The notes: generated by a model not told the origin, from the sequence alone. A DNA stretch of 43,021 nt from an uncultured Treponema sp. (GCA_937892225.1 CALAUH010000162.1:1-43021), one strand, 5' to 3'. Counted from the stretch's first letter, positions 27,102 to 34,990 are shown. Numbers and translations are program-made.

Positions 27102-27127
27102 TTTATTGTTAAAATTTTAACAATAAA
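27102..27127. promoter_or_regulatory. Rex operator (perfect palindrome)
   Basis: A 26-bp perfect palindrome whose core TTGTTAAAATTTTAACAA (27106-27123) matches the known Rex-binding consensus TTGTTAA-N4-TTAACAA exactly. It lies 91 bases upstream of the rex start and 89 bases upstream of the divergent SPOR gene. Its right half includes TTAACA, which could act as a -35 box with TAAATT 18 bases further on, so Rex binding would repress rex. Confidence 0.85.
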
Positions 27128-27217
27128 CTTGAATTTTCAATAAATTTGCTCTAAATTCACATATAATAAGTGATTTTTAAATATTTTTAATTGGCACAAA
27201 ACATGGAGAAATTTATA

Positions 27218-27859
27218 ATGAACACATCAGTTATAATTCCGGATGTAACCAGAAAAAGAATGGTTCAGCTACTTCAATTATTAAAAGCCTGGCCAGATAA
27301 CAAAATCACTTCAGTTGCTATAAGTGAAGCCACTGGTTGGAAAAACTCACTTATAAGGCATGATCTGTGGTTACTAGGATATAACAAGGGAGTTTCAAAC
27401 GGGTACCATGTTGACGATTTGCAAAAGGCAATTTGTCAGGTACTTGGGATTGAAATAAATAATTCAGAATCTGAAAATCAAAATTCTGAATTAAGTTTGA
27501 AGAACTGCTGCATTGTTGGATTGGGGCGACTTGGTGCTGCTTTACTTGATGATGAAATAACAGTCGGTTCTTCATTCAAAATTAAAGCCGGATTTGACAG
27601 TAACCTTTACCGTGTTGAAGTCTTACGTTCATCTTTTCCACTCTATCCAGCAACCGAAATGAACTGGATAATCAAGCAGGAAAAAATTGAATACGCAATT
27701 CTAACTGTAAAAGATGAATCTGCACAAACAATGGCAGAAAAACTGGTTAACGCCGGTATAAAAGGAATCGTAAATATGACAAATACAATTTTACGGGTTC
27801 CAGACAGCGTTAAAGTAGAAAATATTTCTATCTTAAACGCATTAAATTTGGTTATATAA
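27218..27859 (+). CDS. rex: redox-sensing transcriptional repressor Rex
   Basis: Senses NADH/NAD+ and represses fermentation and respiration genes. The N-terminal winged helix (about 8-65) begins with the family pattern IPDVTRKRMVQLLQLL and contains SEATGWKNSLIRHDL and NGYHVDDL. The Rossmann domain has CCIVGLGRLGAALL (about 97-110), FDSN, and ILTVKDESAQTMAEKLVNAGIKGIVN, as in Rex. It is 213 aa from the ATG at 27218, which has GGAG nine bases upstream. A TTG at 27191 or ATG at 27203 would extend it but lack a ribosome-binding site. The family's usual Arg/Lys in the recognition helix reads RHD rather than RKD. A consensus operator upstream supports both identity and autoregulation. Confidence 0.9.
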   Translation: MNTSVIIPDVTRKRMVQLLQLLKAWPDNKITSVAISEATGWKNSLIRHDLWLLGYNKGVSNGYHVDDLQKAICQVLGIEINNSESENQNSELSLKNCCIVGLGRLGAALLDDEITVGSSFKIKAGFDSNLYRVEVLRSSFPLYPATEMNWIIKQEKIEYAILTVKDESAQTMAEKLVNAGIKGIVNMTNTILRVPDSVKVENISILNALNLVI

Positions 27860-27865
27860 AAAAAA

Positions 27866-27934
27866 TAGCCACAGATAAACACAGATACACACAGATTTTT
27901 TTTATCAGTGTTCATCTGTGTGCATCTGTGGCTA
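27866..27934. repeat. helically phased inverted repeat (CACAGAT element)
   Basis: The two arms contain three 8-bp units (CCACAGAT, ACACAGAT, ACACAGAT) paired with ATCAGTGT, ATCTGTGT and ATCTGTGG. The units are separated by two-base mismatches, giving a ten-base period; outer TAGCC/GGCTA completes the ends. The loop is T-rich. It lies between rex and the AAGGAG site of serC. Similar CACAGAT-type repeats are familiar from many bacterial genomes as dispersed elements; that recollection has not been checked. Confidence 0.8.
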
Positions 27935-27949
27935 AATAAGGAGTAATAA

Positions 27950-29080
27950 ATGTCTAGAGTATACAACTTTTCAGCTGGTCCTTCTTGTTTACCAGAAGAA
28001 GTTTTAAAAGAATGTGCTGCAGAAATGATGGAATATGGAACTACAGGTCAGTCTGTAATGGAAATGAGCCATCGTTCTAAGGCTTATGAACCAATCATTC
28101 AGGATGCAGAAGCAATGGTTCGTAAACTTATGAACGTACCATCAAACTACAAAGTTCTTTTCTTACAGGGCGGTGGTTCTACACAGTTTGCAATGGTTGC
28201 ACAGAACCTTGGTATTAAAAATAAAAAAGCTGCTTACATCAGAACTGGTGTTTGGGCAAAAAAAGCTGCTGCAGAAGCTAAAAAACTTGGAATTAAAGTT
28301 GATGAAATTGCTTCTTCAGAAGATAAAGGTTTCTCTTACATTCCAAAAGTAGAAAAAATCGAAGGTGACTATGATTATGCTTACATCTGTTTGAACAACA
28401 CAATCATGGGAACTCATTATGAATACATTCCAGAAACAGGAAATATCCCTTTAGTTGCTGATATTTCTTCTTGTGTTCTTTCTGAACCACTTGATGTTTC
28501 AAAATTCGGACTTTTGTTTGCCGGTGCTCAGAAAAACTTGGCTCCAGCTGGTGTAACATTAGTTATCATCCGTGAAGATTTAATCTGCGAACCAGAACAG
28601 TGCTTGCCAGGAACTCCAACAATGCTCTGCTACAAAACACACGCAGAAAATGATTCTATGTACAACACACCTCCATGCTACACAATCTACGTACTTGGAA
28701 AAGTTTTACACTGGATCGAAAAGAACGGTGGAGCTGAAGGAATGCTCAAACGCAACAAGGAAAAAGCTGATTACTTATACAACTTCTTGGATTCATCTGA
28801 TTTCTATCGTGCAACTGCAGAAAAAGGAAGCCGCTCTTTAATGAACGTTCCATTCTTAACAAAATACTCTGTTGCCGGAAGTACAGACGAAGCTGTTTTA
28901 GCAAAAGAAAAAGAAATCAACGACAAGTTCTGTAAAGAAGCTGCTGCCGCTGGTTTTGTAAACTTAAAAGGTCACCGCTTAGTTGGTGGTATGCGTGCTT
29001 CAATCTACAATGCAATGAGCATCGAAGGTGTAAAAGCATTAGTAGAATTTATGAAAAAATTCGCTGAAGAAAATAAATAA
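27950..29080 (+). CDS. serC: phosphoserine aminotransferase
   Basis: PLP enzyme that converts 3-phosphohydroxypyruvate and glutamate to phosphoserine in serine biosynthesis; it also acts on a pyridoxine precursor in some bacteria. At 376 aa it is close to the family's usual 360. The start NFSAGPSCLPEEVL, the phosphate-binding LFLQGGGSTQF (about 70-80), VADISSC (Asp about 171) and the Schiff-base Lys 195 in AGAQKNLAPAG are all present, as is the final GHRLVGGMRASIYNAMSIE block. AAGGAG lies eight bases before the ATG. Codon use is richer in C-ending codons for aromatic and Asn residues than in the neighbouring lipoproteins, suggesting high expression. Confidence 0.97.
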   Translation: MSRVYNFSAGPSCLPEEVLKECAAEMMEYGTTGQSVMEMSHRSKAYEPIIQDAEAMVRKLMNVPSNYKVLFLQGGGSTQFAMVAQNLGIKNKKAAYIRTGVWAKKAAAEAKKLGIKVDEIASSEDKGFSYIPKVEKIEGDYDYAYICLNNTIMGTHYEYIPETGNIPLVADISSCVLSEPLDVSKFGLLFAGAQKNLAPAGVTLVIIREDLICEPEQCLPGTPTMLCYKTHAENDSMYNTPPCYTIYVLGKVLHWIEKNGGAEGMLKRNKEKADYLYNFLDSSDFYRATAEKGSRSLMNVPFLTKYSVAGSTDEAVLAKEKEINDKFCKEAAAAGFVNLKGHRLVGGMRASIYNAMSIEGVKALVEFMKKFAEENK

Positions 29081-29086
29081 AAAGAA

Positions 29087-29127
29087 AAAGGATGGGAAGG
29101 ATTATTAGGATAATTATCCTATCCTTT
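29087..29127. repeat. nested palindrome after serC
   Basis: An outer 7-bp inverted repeat AAAGGAT / ATCCTTT encloses a perfect 14-bp palindrome AGGATAATTATCCT. There is no T-run on either side, so it is not a standard intrinsic terminator. It starts six bases after the serC stop and could protect the mRNA 3' end or be a repeat element. Confidence 0.55.
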
Positions 29128-29195
29128 GAAAAAACAAATTACAATCTAAATATAATAGATTATTATAATACTTCTACCTGCTCTTCTACCGGATT

Positions 29196-29316
29196 CTTAA
29201 GGCAGGAGCCTTAAGCGCAGGCAAGGAAAGGTGGGGGTCTTAGGGGGCGGAAAAACTACGACTCGGCGAGTTGGTTTTCTGGCCCCTAAATACGGGGGTT
29301 CCAAAGGGAACTCCCC
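29196..29316 (+). other. G/C-rich structured leader or repeat upstream of asd
   Basis: This 121-base block is far richer in G and C than its surroundings and can fold into three hairpins. The first is CTTAAGGC/GCCTTAAG with an AGGA loop (29196-29215). The second is a long arm TTAGGGG/CCCCTAA (29240-29289) enclosing GAAAA/TTTTC and ACTC/GAGT. The third is GGGGG-TTCC/GGAA-C(T)CCCC (29294-29316), which ends three bases before the GGAGG ribosome-binding site of asd. It fits no riboswitch class that I can recognise. It may be a novel leader RNA or a dispersed repeat. Confidence 0.55.
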
Positions 29317-29328
29317 TTGGAGGCATAT

Positions 29329-30423
29329 ATGAATAAGATTAAAGTTGGTGTTTTGGGCGCTACAGGTATGGTTGGTCAGCGCTACATTAAATTGTTGGAA
29401 GATCATCCTTGGTTTGAAGTAACTTATGTTGCTGCAAGTCCACGTTCAGCAGGAAAACCTTACAAAGATGCAGTAAAGAACCGCTGGCTTATTGGTGCAG
29501 AAATCCCAGCAGGCGTTGCAGATCTTATTGTAGAAGATGCAAACGACGAAAAGAAAGCTATTGGAAAATGTCAGTTTGTTTTCAGTGCACTTGAACTTCC
29601 TAAAAAAGATGATATCAAAGCTTTGGAAGCTGCTTATGCTGCAGAAGGTATTCCAGTAGATTCAAACGCTTCTGCTAACCGCTGGACAGAAGATGTTCCA
29701 ATGTTAGTTCCAGAAATCAACTATTCACACTTGGACGTAATTAAAGATCAGAAAAAACATAACGGTTGGGATAAAGGCTTTATCGCTGTAAAACCAAACT
29801 GTTCTTTACAGACATATATGATGCCAATCCACGCTTTAATTCAGGCTGGATACCCAATCAAGAGAATGGTAGTTACAACTTTACAGGCAACTTCAGGTGC
29901 AGGTTACCCTGGAGTTCCATCATTCGATATGATTGATAACATCGTTCCATTTATTGGTGGTGAAGAAGAAAAAACAGAAAAAGAATGTCTTAAGATTCTT
30001 GGTTCTGTAAAAGACGGTAAGATTGTAAACTCTGAATATCCAATTGTTTCTTCTACATGTACACGTGTACCAGTTGTAGACGGACATACAGCTTGTGTTT
30101 CTTTGGAATTTGCAGATAAAAAACCTAGCATGGAAGAAATCGAAAAAATCTGGACAAGTTATACATCACTTCCACAGGAATTGAAATTGCCTTCTGCTCC
30201 AGAACATCCAATCGTTGTTCGTCACGAAGAAAACCGTCCACAGCCACGCCGTGACCGTGAAACAGAAAAAGGTATGGCTTGTGTAATCGGACGTCTTCGC
30301 CCATGTAACGTATTCGACATTAAGTTTGTAGCATTGAGTCACAACACAAAACGCGGTGCTGCTCTTGGTGGAATTTTGAATGCAGAATTACTCAAAGCAA
30401 AAGGTTTCTTTGATAACTTGTAA
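29329..30423 (+). CDS. asd: aspartate-semialdehyde dehydrogenase
   Basis: Reduces aspartyl phosphate to aspartate semialdehyde with NADPH, the branch point to diaminopimelate, lysine, methionine and threonine. It is 364 aa from the ATG at 29329, which has GGAGG five bases upstream; a TTG start at 29317 overlaps that site and is rejected. The dinucleotide-binding GVLGATGMVGQRY is at about 7-19, the active-site Cys 158 in VKPNCSLQ, and His 253 in VDGHTACV. The long insertions and PNCSLQ motif place it in the fungal/archaeal-type Asd group rather than the E. coli type. The upstream leader is highly structured. Its last codons are duplicated downstream (30485-30509). Confidence 0.95.
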   Translation: MNKIKVGVLGATGMVGQRYIKLLEDHPWFEVTYVAASPRSAGKPYKDAVKNRWLIGAEIPAGVADLIVEDANDEKKAIGKCQFVFSALELPKKDDIKALEAAYAAEGIPVDSNASANRWTEDVPMLVPEINYSHLDVIKDQKKHNGWDKGFIAVKPNCSLQTYMMPIHALIQAGYPIKRMVVTTLQATSGAGYPGVPSFDMIDNIVPFIGGEEEKTEKECLKILGSVKDGKIVNSEYPIVSSTCTRVPVVDGHTACVSLEFADKKPSMEEIEKIWTSYTSLPQELKLPSAPEHPIVVRHEENRPQPRRDRETEKGMACVIGRLRPCNVFDIKFVALSHNTKRGAALGGILNAELLKAKGFFDNL

Positions 30424-30509
30424 AAAAAATTGCTAGTTTTGCGAATGCAAAACTAGGTAAGTAACTGCGAAGCAGTTACGACGATTCTTTGATAATTTGT
30501 AAAAAAATA
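30406..30509. repeat. tandem perfect hairpins flanked by a 25-bp duplication of the asd 3' end
   Basis: The sequence TTCTTTGATAACTTGTAA plus A-run (30406-30430, the end of asd) recurs with one central change at 30485-30509. Between the copies lie two perfect hairpins: CTAGTTTTGC/GCAAAACTAG with loop GAAT (30432-30455), and GTAACTGC/GCAGTTAC with loop GAA (30461-30479). The GCGAAGC core of the second is an unusually stable mini-hairpin. The layout looks like an inserted palindromic unit bounded by a target duplication. Confidence 0.8.
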
Positions 30510-30554
30510 ATCTCTCACAGAGCTTTGGAGCTTTAAATAGGTAAAAACAGAGAT

Positions 30555-30607
30555 AAAGTAGATACAGCGGATTTTCTATGTGTCTACTTTGTCCTTTTTT
30601 TATTTTT
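30555..30607 (+). terminator. intrinsic terminator of asd
   Basis: Stem AAAGTAGATACA / TGTGTCTACTTT (12 pairs with one G-T wobble), loop of 12 bases, then GTCC and a seven-T run. The T-run overlaps the stop codon region of the convergent gene at 30600. Confidence 0.85.
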
Positions 30608-31253
30608 TCTTATTTTTCTTTTTAGCTGTTATTCTATTTTTAATTTCATAATAACAACCCATGATAAATAAAAATGGAGCTAATAAAATTAGCATTACTT
30701 TTACCTGTGTATCTTCTTTTTTTTCCACTTTTGCTTTAAATTCAGGATCTTTCTTTTTTAATTTTTTTATATACTTGTTTTTACTTTTGTCTTTTTTATG
30801 TGAAAAAACAATAAAATCAAGAAGGATAAATAAAAATATAGAAATACCTGTAAGAATAAATTTTCCATTAATTTCACTTCGTTTAAATGCCTGCTTTTCT
30901 ATGGCTGGAAGAGTGAAACCAATTATAGGATCAGTTACAAGTTGAAATTCACTACCTTCAGAATAATCCACTGTTGGTTTATGATAAAATGTACATATTT
31001 TCTGTTTAGTTTGATTTTTTATATGGTATGTAATTTTTGCAGTATAAAATGTAGAACTTCCTGTCTTAGGATTATGATAGGTTTTTACTTTATAATCAAA
31101 TGAATCTACAACGGCTTGTAAAGCAGTGCCATATTTATTCAAATGCGATAATTTATAAGCATTATAAGAGGCTGATATTAATTCAAAAGCGATGAAAACT
31201 ATATAAATAATAATACGTATTAAATCTTGTTTTGTTATATTATTTTTTTTCAT
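30600..31253 (-). CDS. membrane protein, possible DUF3592-like
   Basis: 217 aa with membrane helices at about 11-30, 130-150 and 185-203. A periplasmic or surface beta domain lies between the first two (about 45-115, with VVDSFDYKVKTYH and FQLVTDPIIGFTLPAIEK). A Lys-rich loop (about 152-180) and a Lys-rich tail flank the third helix. The layout resembles DUF3592-type proteins but I cannot confirm it. It is the last gene of the minus-strand run and overlaps the methyltransferase by four bases (ATGA), with AGGAAG as ribosome-binding site. Function unknown. Confidence 0.65.
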   Translation of the reverse strand: MKKNNITKQDLIRIIIYIVFIAFELISASYNAYKLSHLNKYGTALQAVVDSFDYKVKTYHNPKTGSSTFYTAKITYHIKNQTKQKICTFYHKPTVDYSEGSEFQLVTDPIIGFTLPAIEKQAFKRSEINGKFILTGISIFLFILLDFIVFSHKKDKSKNKYIKKLKKKDPEFKAKVEKKEDTQVKVMLILLAPFLFIMGCYYEIKNRITAKKKNKKK

Positions 31254-32008
31254 TTTCTTCCTACAATAACCATTGTTCGTGCGTGTTCATTGTAAGGTGA
31301 AAAATCAAAATCACCATAGATATTAACTTCTTTCATGCCAAATTCCAGTAGTTGATCTCTTAAAAGGGATGCAGGGTAGAGGCGTTGCATATAACAATGG
31401 TCAACAATAGGTTTTGCTTTTGAGGGGTCTGTCCCCTTTGTAAACAATTTCCATCTTGAATTTAGTCCTTCCCAGGCTCCGACTACTTTAAATTCTGTAA
31501 CAACCTGATAATCTGCACGTTCAAATTCTTCTCCAGGTGTAAAATACATTATGGCTGTTTCACGGCTTGTGCATTCTAAAATAAATGTACCGTTATCTTT
31601 TAAAGCTTTTACCATGTTTTTTAATATAAGCATGTCATCTCTGATTGTGTCACAGTAACCGAATGATGTATAAAGGTTGATAACACAATCATATTTTTTT
31701 ATTGAATCAAAAGTTCTTAAATCTGCTTTAATCAGATTGAGGGGTACACCTTCTGCATCTGCACTTTCTTTTGCTGCATCAAGTTCAGACTGAATAATAT
31801 CTACGCCTGTAACATTTAAACCTAAAGCAGCAAGTTCAACAGAGATTCTTCCAAGTCCACAGCCAGCATCTAAAACTGATCCTCCGTCTTTTAATCGTGC
31901 TATCTTTTTTACAAATTCTGCAACTGCCGGAGCTTCTGCCCATCTTGCTTCGTCAAACATGATTGGTGCAAATTGTGTCCAGAATTCTTCTTTTTCAAAC
32001 CACTGCAT
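31250..32008 (-). CDS. class I SAM-dependent methyltransferase
   Basis: 252 aa. SAM-binding motif I is VLDAGCGLGRISVELA (about 45-60), with an acidic strand end VTGVDI (about 66-71), motif IV-like YDCVINLYTSFGYC, and a post-motif strand GTFILECTSRE. The fold belongs to small-molecule or protein methyltransferases of the UbiE/Methyltransf_25 type; the substrate is unknown. A short insertion LFTKGTDPSKA is encoded by a G/C palindrome (31422-31439) that seems foreign to the gene. GAGGT precedes the ATG, which directly follows the upstream stop codon (TAA-ATG). Being inside an operon of secreted proteins, it may modify one of them or an envelope component. Confidence 0.85.
   Translation of the reverse strand: MQWFEKEEFWTQFAPIMFDEARWAEAPAVAEFVKKIARLKDGGSVLDAGCGLGRISVELAALGLNVTGVDIIQSELDAAKESADAEGVPLNLIKADLRTFDSIKKYDCVINLYTSFGYCDTIRDDMLILKNMVKALKDNGTFILECTSRETAIMYFTPGEEFERADYQVVTEFKVVGAWEGLNSRWKLFTKGTDPSKAKPIVDHCYMQRLYPASLLRDQLLEFGMKEVNIYGDFDFSPYNEHARTMVIVGRK
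31422..31439. repeat. short G/C palindrome inside the methyltransferase gene
   Basis: AGGGG/CCCCT with loop TCTGT, flanked by A/T runs, gives the minus-strand motif AAAGGGGACAGACCCC. It encodes KGTDP in frame. It is much richer in G/C than the surrounding gene. Palindromes of this form occur as small dispersed repeats in other bacterial genomes, from memory and unchecked. Confidence 0.55.
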
Positions 32009-33022
32009 TTATTTTACCTCAATACTATATAATTCGATGTTTTCATCCTGGAAGTTGGAAAAGCATAATAATTTTCCGTCATTACTTACATCTAATCCTG
32101 TCGGTTGATTTCCGCCTTGTATTGTTACAACAATTTCCATTGTCTGAGTATCAATAATCTGGATTTTTCCATTTTCAGGGCTTCTTTTTGTATAATCCTG
32201 TTTATTGTTTGGACCTCTTGAAGAAACAAAAAGCCAGCGGTCATTTAATAAGTCGATTGTATTAGGATTGTTAAATACTTTTGTTTTTCTTTCTATTTTA
32301 AAAGTGATTAGATTAATTTCGTAAATGGAACGATAATACATGTCTGAAACATATGCTTTTGTATTAGCACGATTTAATACGATATGACGCATTGCTCCGT
32401 TTTCTATTTTTATTGAATTAACCTGTTTACCGGTTTCTACATCAAACTTTTCTATTAGACCTGAATCAAATGATAAACTTATAATCTGGTTACCGTCATT
32501 TATAAAATAAAGGCCTCGTGGAGCCGCTCCAGTTTTAATTTTTTTAAGACATTTACCAGTCTCATAGTCGATTAAGGAAACATCATTTGAAACCCAGTTT
32601 GATACTGCGAGAAGTTGTTTTTTACTGCTGAATGCAATGAACTTAGACCAGTTTCCTGTTGTAGGAATAGTGCGCTTGTATTCAAAATCAGGGTAAGAAT
32701 ATTCGTAAAGATTTGCAGTAGTCATCTGTGAAACTAAAAAGACGTTTTTTTCTGGAATGAATAATCCTTCTGCAAATCCCTGTTGTTTTGAATTAGGAGG
32801 ATTTATTCTTTTTATTATCTTTTTTTCATCAACACTAAAAATGTCAAAACCGTTATCTTCTAATAACGGCATGATGATATATTTGTTGTCTGGAGAAAAT
32901 AAAACCTGTTTAGGCTGTCGGCCACATTTATAAGTTCCAATTTTTGACAGGGCAGGGGTTTGTGAAAAAATAAAATAATTAAGTGATAAAAATGATTGTA
33001 TAATTAAAAAAATCTTTTTCAT
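32009..33022 (-). CDS. exported YncE/YVTN-type beta-propeller protein
   Basis: 337 aa with a signal peptide (MKKIFLIIQSFLSLNYFIFS, cleavage before QTPAL). The mature protein is built of about seven propeller-blade repeats with the pattern P..V.FSPDN..II, as in QPKQVLFSPDNKYI, RGLYFINDGNQIISLS, MRHIVLNRANTKAYVS and PTGLDVSNDGKLLCFS. Such YVTN/NHL-like propellers usually serve protein or ligand binding outside the cell membrane. There is no obvious ribosome-binding site before the ATG, which lies 18 bases after the upstream stop, so it may depend on coupled translation. Partner unknown. Confidence 0.82.
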   Translation of the reverse strand: MKKIFLIIQSFLSLNYFIFSQTPALSKIGTYKCGRQPKQVLFSPDNKYIIMPLLEDNGFDIFSVDEKKIIKRINPPNSKQQGFAEGLFIPEKNVFLVSQMTTANLYEYSYPDFEYKRTIPTTGNWSKFIAFSSKKQLLAVSNWVSNDVSLIDYETGKCLKKIKTGAAPRGLYFINDGNQIISLSFDSGLIEKFDVETGKQVNSIKIENGAMRHIVLNRANTKAYVSDMYYRSIYEINLITFKIERKTKVFNNPNTIDLLNDRWLFVSSRGPNNKQDYTKRSPENGKIQIIDTQTMEIVVTIQGGNQPTGLDVSNDGKLLCFSNFQDENIELYSIEVK

Positions 33023-33040
33023 ACAATCATTTTATCATAA

Positions 33041-33880
33041 TCATTGAACATAAGGAAATTCTTTTTCTGTTTCTAATGCTTCTTTTATTGCAGATATTAA
33101 TTTTTCACCGTCAAAAGAATCAATAAAATTATAAAGAACAACTGCCAGATCGATAGAAGAAAAATTGAATAAATCTAGAATTTCTTCTCCGTCAGTAAGT
33201 TTCTTCTGAATGTTAATGTCACTTATATATCTTTCTTTATAAAATTCCGGGCATTTTGGAAGCAAATTCTTCATGAATTCTAATTTTTGAAATTCATCAT
33301 AGCAGGAATTTTGAATAATGGCTGTTTTAATAAAGAAAGTTATATCATCATTTTGAATATTTATGGAATTAATTAATTCTGCATCAAAATCATTGTTGTT
33401 CTTTTCTCTGTACATATCAAATAAAGTAATTAATAATACAGGACTTTCGGATGTATATTTTGATATGTATGTTTTTATCTGTTCTTTTTCAAGTTCAATA
33501 TATGGAAAAATTGAATTTAAAAAAGAATATTTATTTGATTCGAGTGCATAATTAAAATACTGATTGAGTAAATCTTTTTCTTCCAGATATTCTTTTAGAG
33601 GAACTGCTGCTCTGGAAGGAATAAAATCTGTATGAGAGCAGACAAAATTACAGAATAATAATGCTGTAGAAAATTCATCAATATTTCCATTGTAAAAAAG
33701 ATTATGTAAAACATCGTAAACTGATTCAACCGAATATTCAGACATTATGTTTTTTACAAAGATGCCCGGATTCTGAGACTCTTCAAAATCATTTATGATG
33801 AGTTCCTTGATTTCGTTTTTATTTTCAAAAACTGGTATATCATCATCTTTTTTTTCTTTAAGTTTTGAAAGAAATGACAT
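33041..33880 (-). CDS. unknown cytoplasmic helical protein
   Basis: 279 aa, no signal peptide, no membrane helix, acidic and rich in Asn, Phe and Glu. It seems mostly helical (for example STALLFCNFVCSHTDF and FEYNALESNK-like segments), possibly an alpha-solenoid of degenerate TPR-like repeats, but no repeat is clear. I do not recognise it. GGGGA lies seven bases before the ATG. It lies 18 bases from both neighbours inside the same operon. Confidence 0.65.
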   Translation of the reverse strand: MSFLSKLKEKKDDDIPVFENKNEIKELIINDFEESQNPGIFVKNIMSEYSVESVYDVLHNLFYNGNIDEFSTALLFCNFVCSHTDFIPSRAAVPLKEYLEEKDLLNQYFNYALESNKYSFLNSIFPYIELEKEQIKTYISKYTSESPVLLITLFDMYREKNNNDFDAELINSINIQNDDITFFIKTAIIQNSCYDEFQKLEFMKNLLPKCPEFYKERYISDINIQKKLTDGEEILDLFNFSSIDLAVVLYNFIDSFDGEKLISAIKEALETEKEFPYVQ

Positions 33881-33898
33881 TGTAATTCCCCAGTAAAA

Positions 33899-34990
33899 TT
33901 ATTTATCTTTAATTTCTTCTAAATATTGTTGAGCTAATTGTTGAGCTTCTGGATTAGACATTTTTGACATTGTTTCATAGCATTTTCTTGCTTCTGTAAA
34001 ATTATTTTCCATTTCATATAAATATCCAAGATTGCTTAAAACAATATAATCATTCTTATCAAGGCTTGTTGCTTTTTTTAGAAGTGTAATTGCTTTTTTG
34101 TTGTTTCCAGTCTGTGAATAATATCTTGCACAGTGATTTAATCCTATTATGTTTTTTGGATATGTTTTTTCAATTTTTTCGATTACATTTTTAAGATAAT
34201 CTTTTGAATTGGCAAAATCACTGAAAAGCATGGAATTATAATCATTTATTCCAGAGAATAAAACTTCTTCACCGTCTTCTTCTAAAGGGGCACCGTTTGT
34301 CCATGTCCATTTATTTTTGTTTTTCTTTGATGCATCCAGCATATTAATAATGGCTTTAGAAGCTTCTTCATAAAGACCAGTGCGTATTAATGATGAGCAT
34401 TTTCCAAAATGGATATCAAGTCTGTTTGGATTTTTTAACAAGGCTTTATCTAGATATGTAATTCCAGTTTTTACATCTTCAATTTTAAAATCTTCTTGAT
34501 TATATAAACCGTAAGTTCCGTCTTTCATCTGGCCTATTGATATTACTGAATTATAATCTCGATTAAGATAATAATTAAAATATGCAATCAACATTTCTGG
34601 ATCTTCAGGATTTTTACTTTCCCATGATGATAAAACTTCTTCTACTTTTTTATAATCACTGTTGATAAAAGCAAAATAGAATAATTCTGATTCATTCCAT
34701 TTAATTGACCATGGAATAATCTTTACGCCTTTTTCATCATATGAATCTTTTTTTTCGATTAATCCTTCTTTTGTAAGGGACTGTTCTAATGACAGTAAAT
34801 AAGCAACCTGTTCAGGAGCCTTTTCTATAAATTCTTTTGCAAATTCTTCTGCGTATTCACCTTCAAAACGATGGATAATAGTTCCCTGTCCGGCATCAAC
34901 ATCAATTTTTCCATTATTTACTTTATATGGATAAGCAAATAAAGACATTCCTAAAGATATTAATAAAAATAAAGTAATAGTTTTTTTCAT
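33899..34990 (-). CDS. exported TPR protein
   Basis: 363 aa with a signal peptide (MKKTITLFLLISLGMSLFA, cleavage before YPYK). The C-terminal half has tetratricopeptide repeats: IGLNHCARYYSQTGNNKKAITLLKKATSLD and IVLSNLGYLYEMENNFTEARKCYETM are clear 34-residue units (about 275-345, split here across repeats), with weaker ones upstream (GITYLDKALLKNPNRLDI). TPR arrays mediate protein contacts, so this may be an assembly or scaffold partner for the propeller and the secreted protein in the same operon. AGGAAG is the ribosome-binding site. Confidence 0.8.
   Translation of the reverse strand: MKKTITLFLLISLGMSLFAYPYKVNNGKIDVDAGQGTIIHRFEGEYAEEFAKEFIEKAPEQVAYLLSLEQSLTKEGLIEKKDSYDEKGVKIIPWSIKWNESELFYFAFINSDYKKVEEVLSSWESKNPEDPEMLIAYFNYYLNRDYNSVISIGQMKDGTYGLYNQEDFKIEDVKTGITYLDKALLKNPNRLDIHFGKCSSLIRTGLYEEASKAIINMLDASKKNKNKWTWTNGAPLEEDGEEVLFSGINDYNSMLFSDFANSKDYLKNVIEKIEKTYPKNIIGLNHCARYYSQTGNNKKAITLLKKATSLDKNDYIVLSNLGYLYEMENNFTEARKCYETMSKMSNPEAQQLAQQYLEEIKDK

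Noticed and set aside
27643..27966. Minus-strand frame over the CACAGAT repeat with Cys/His-rich translation
   Set aside because: It is produced by the repeat and by the antisense of rex, and overlaps the serC ribosome-binding site.
29196..29316. Lysine, SAM, TPP, cobalamin or glycine riboswitch before asd
   Set aside because: None of the conserved core sequences of these classes could be found; only stable hairpins are visible.
29197..29406. Minus-strand frame through the G/C-rich asd leader
   Set aside because: It is antisense to asd and to a structured element, with Pro/Arg-rich composition unlike any other protein here.
27866..30509. Insertion sequence or integron carrying serC and asd
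   Set aside because: No transposase or integrase frame, no matching terminal repeats at the two ends, and the genes have native-looking composition.
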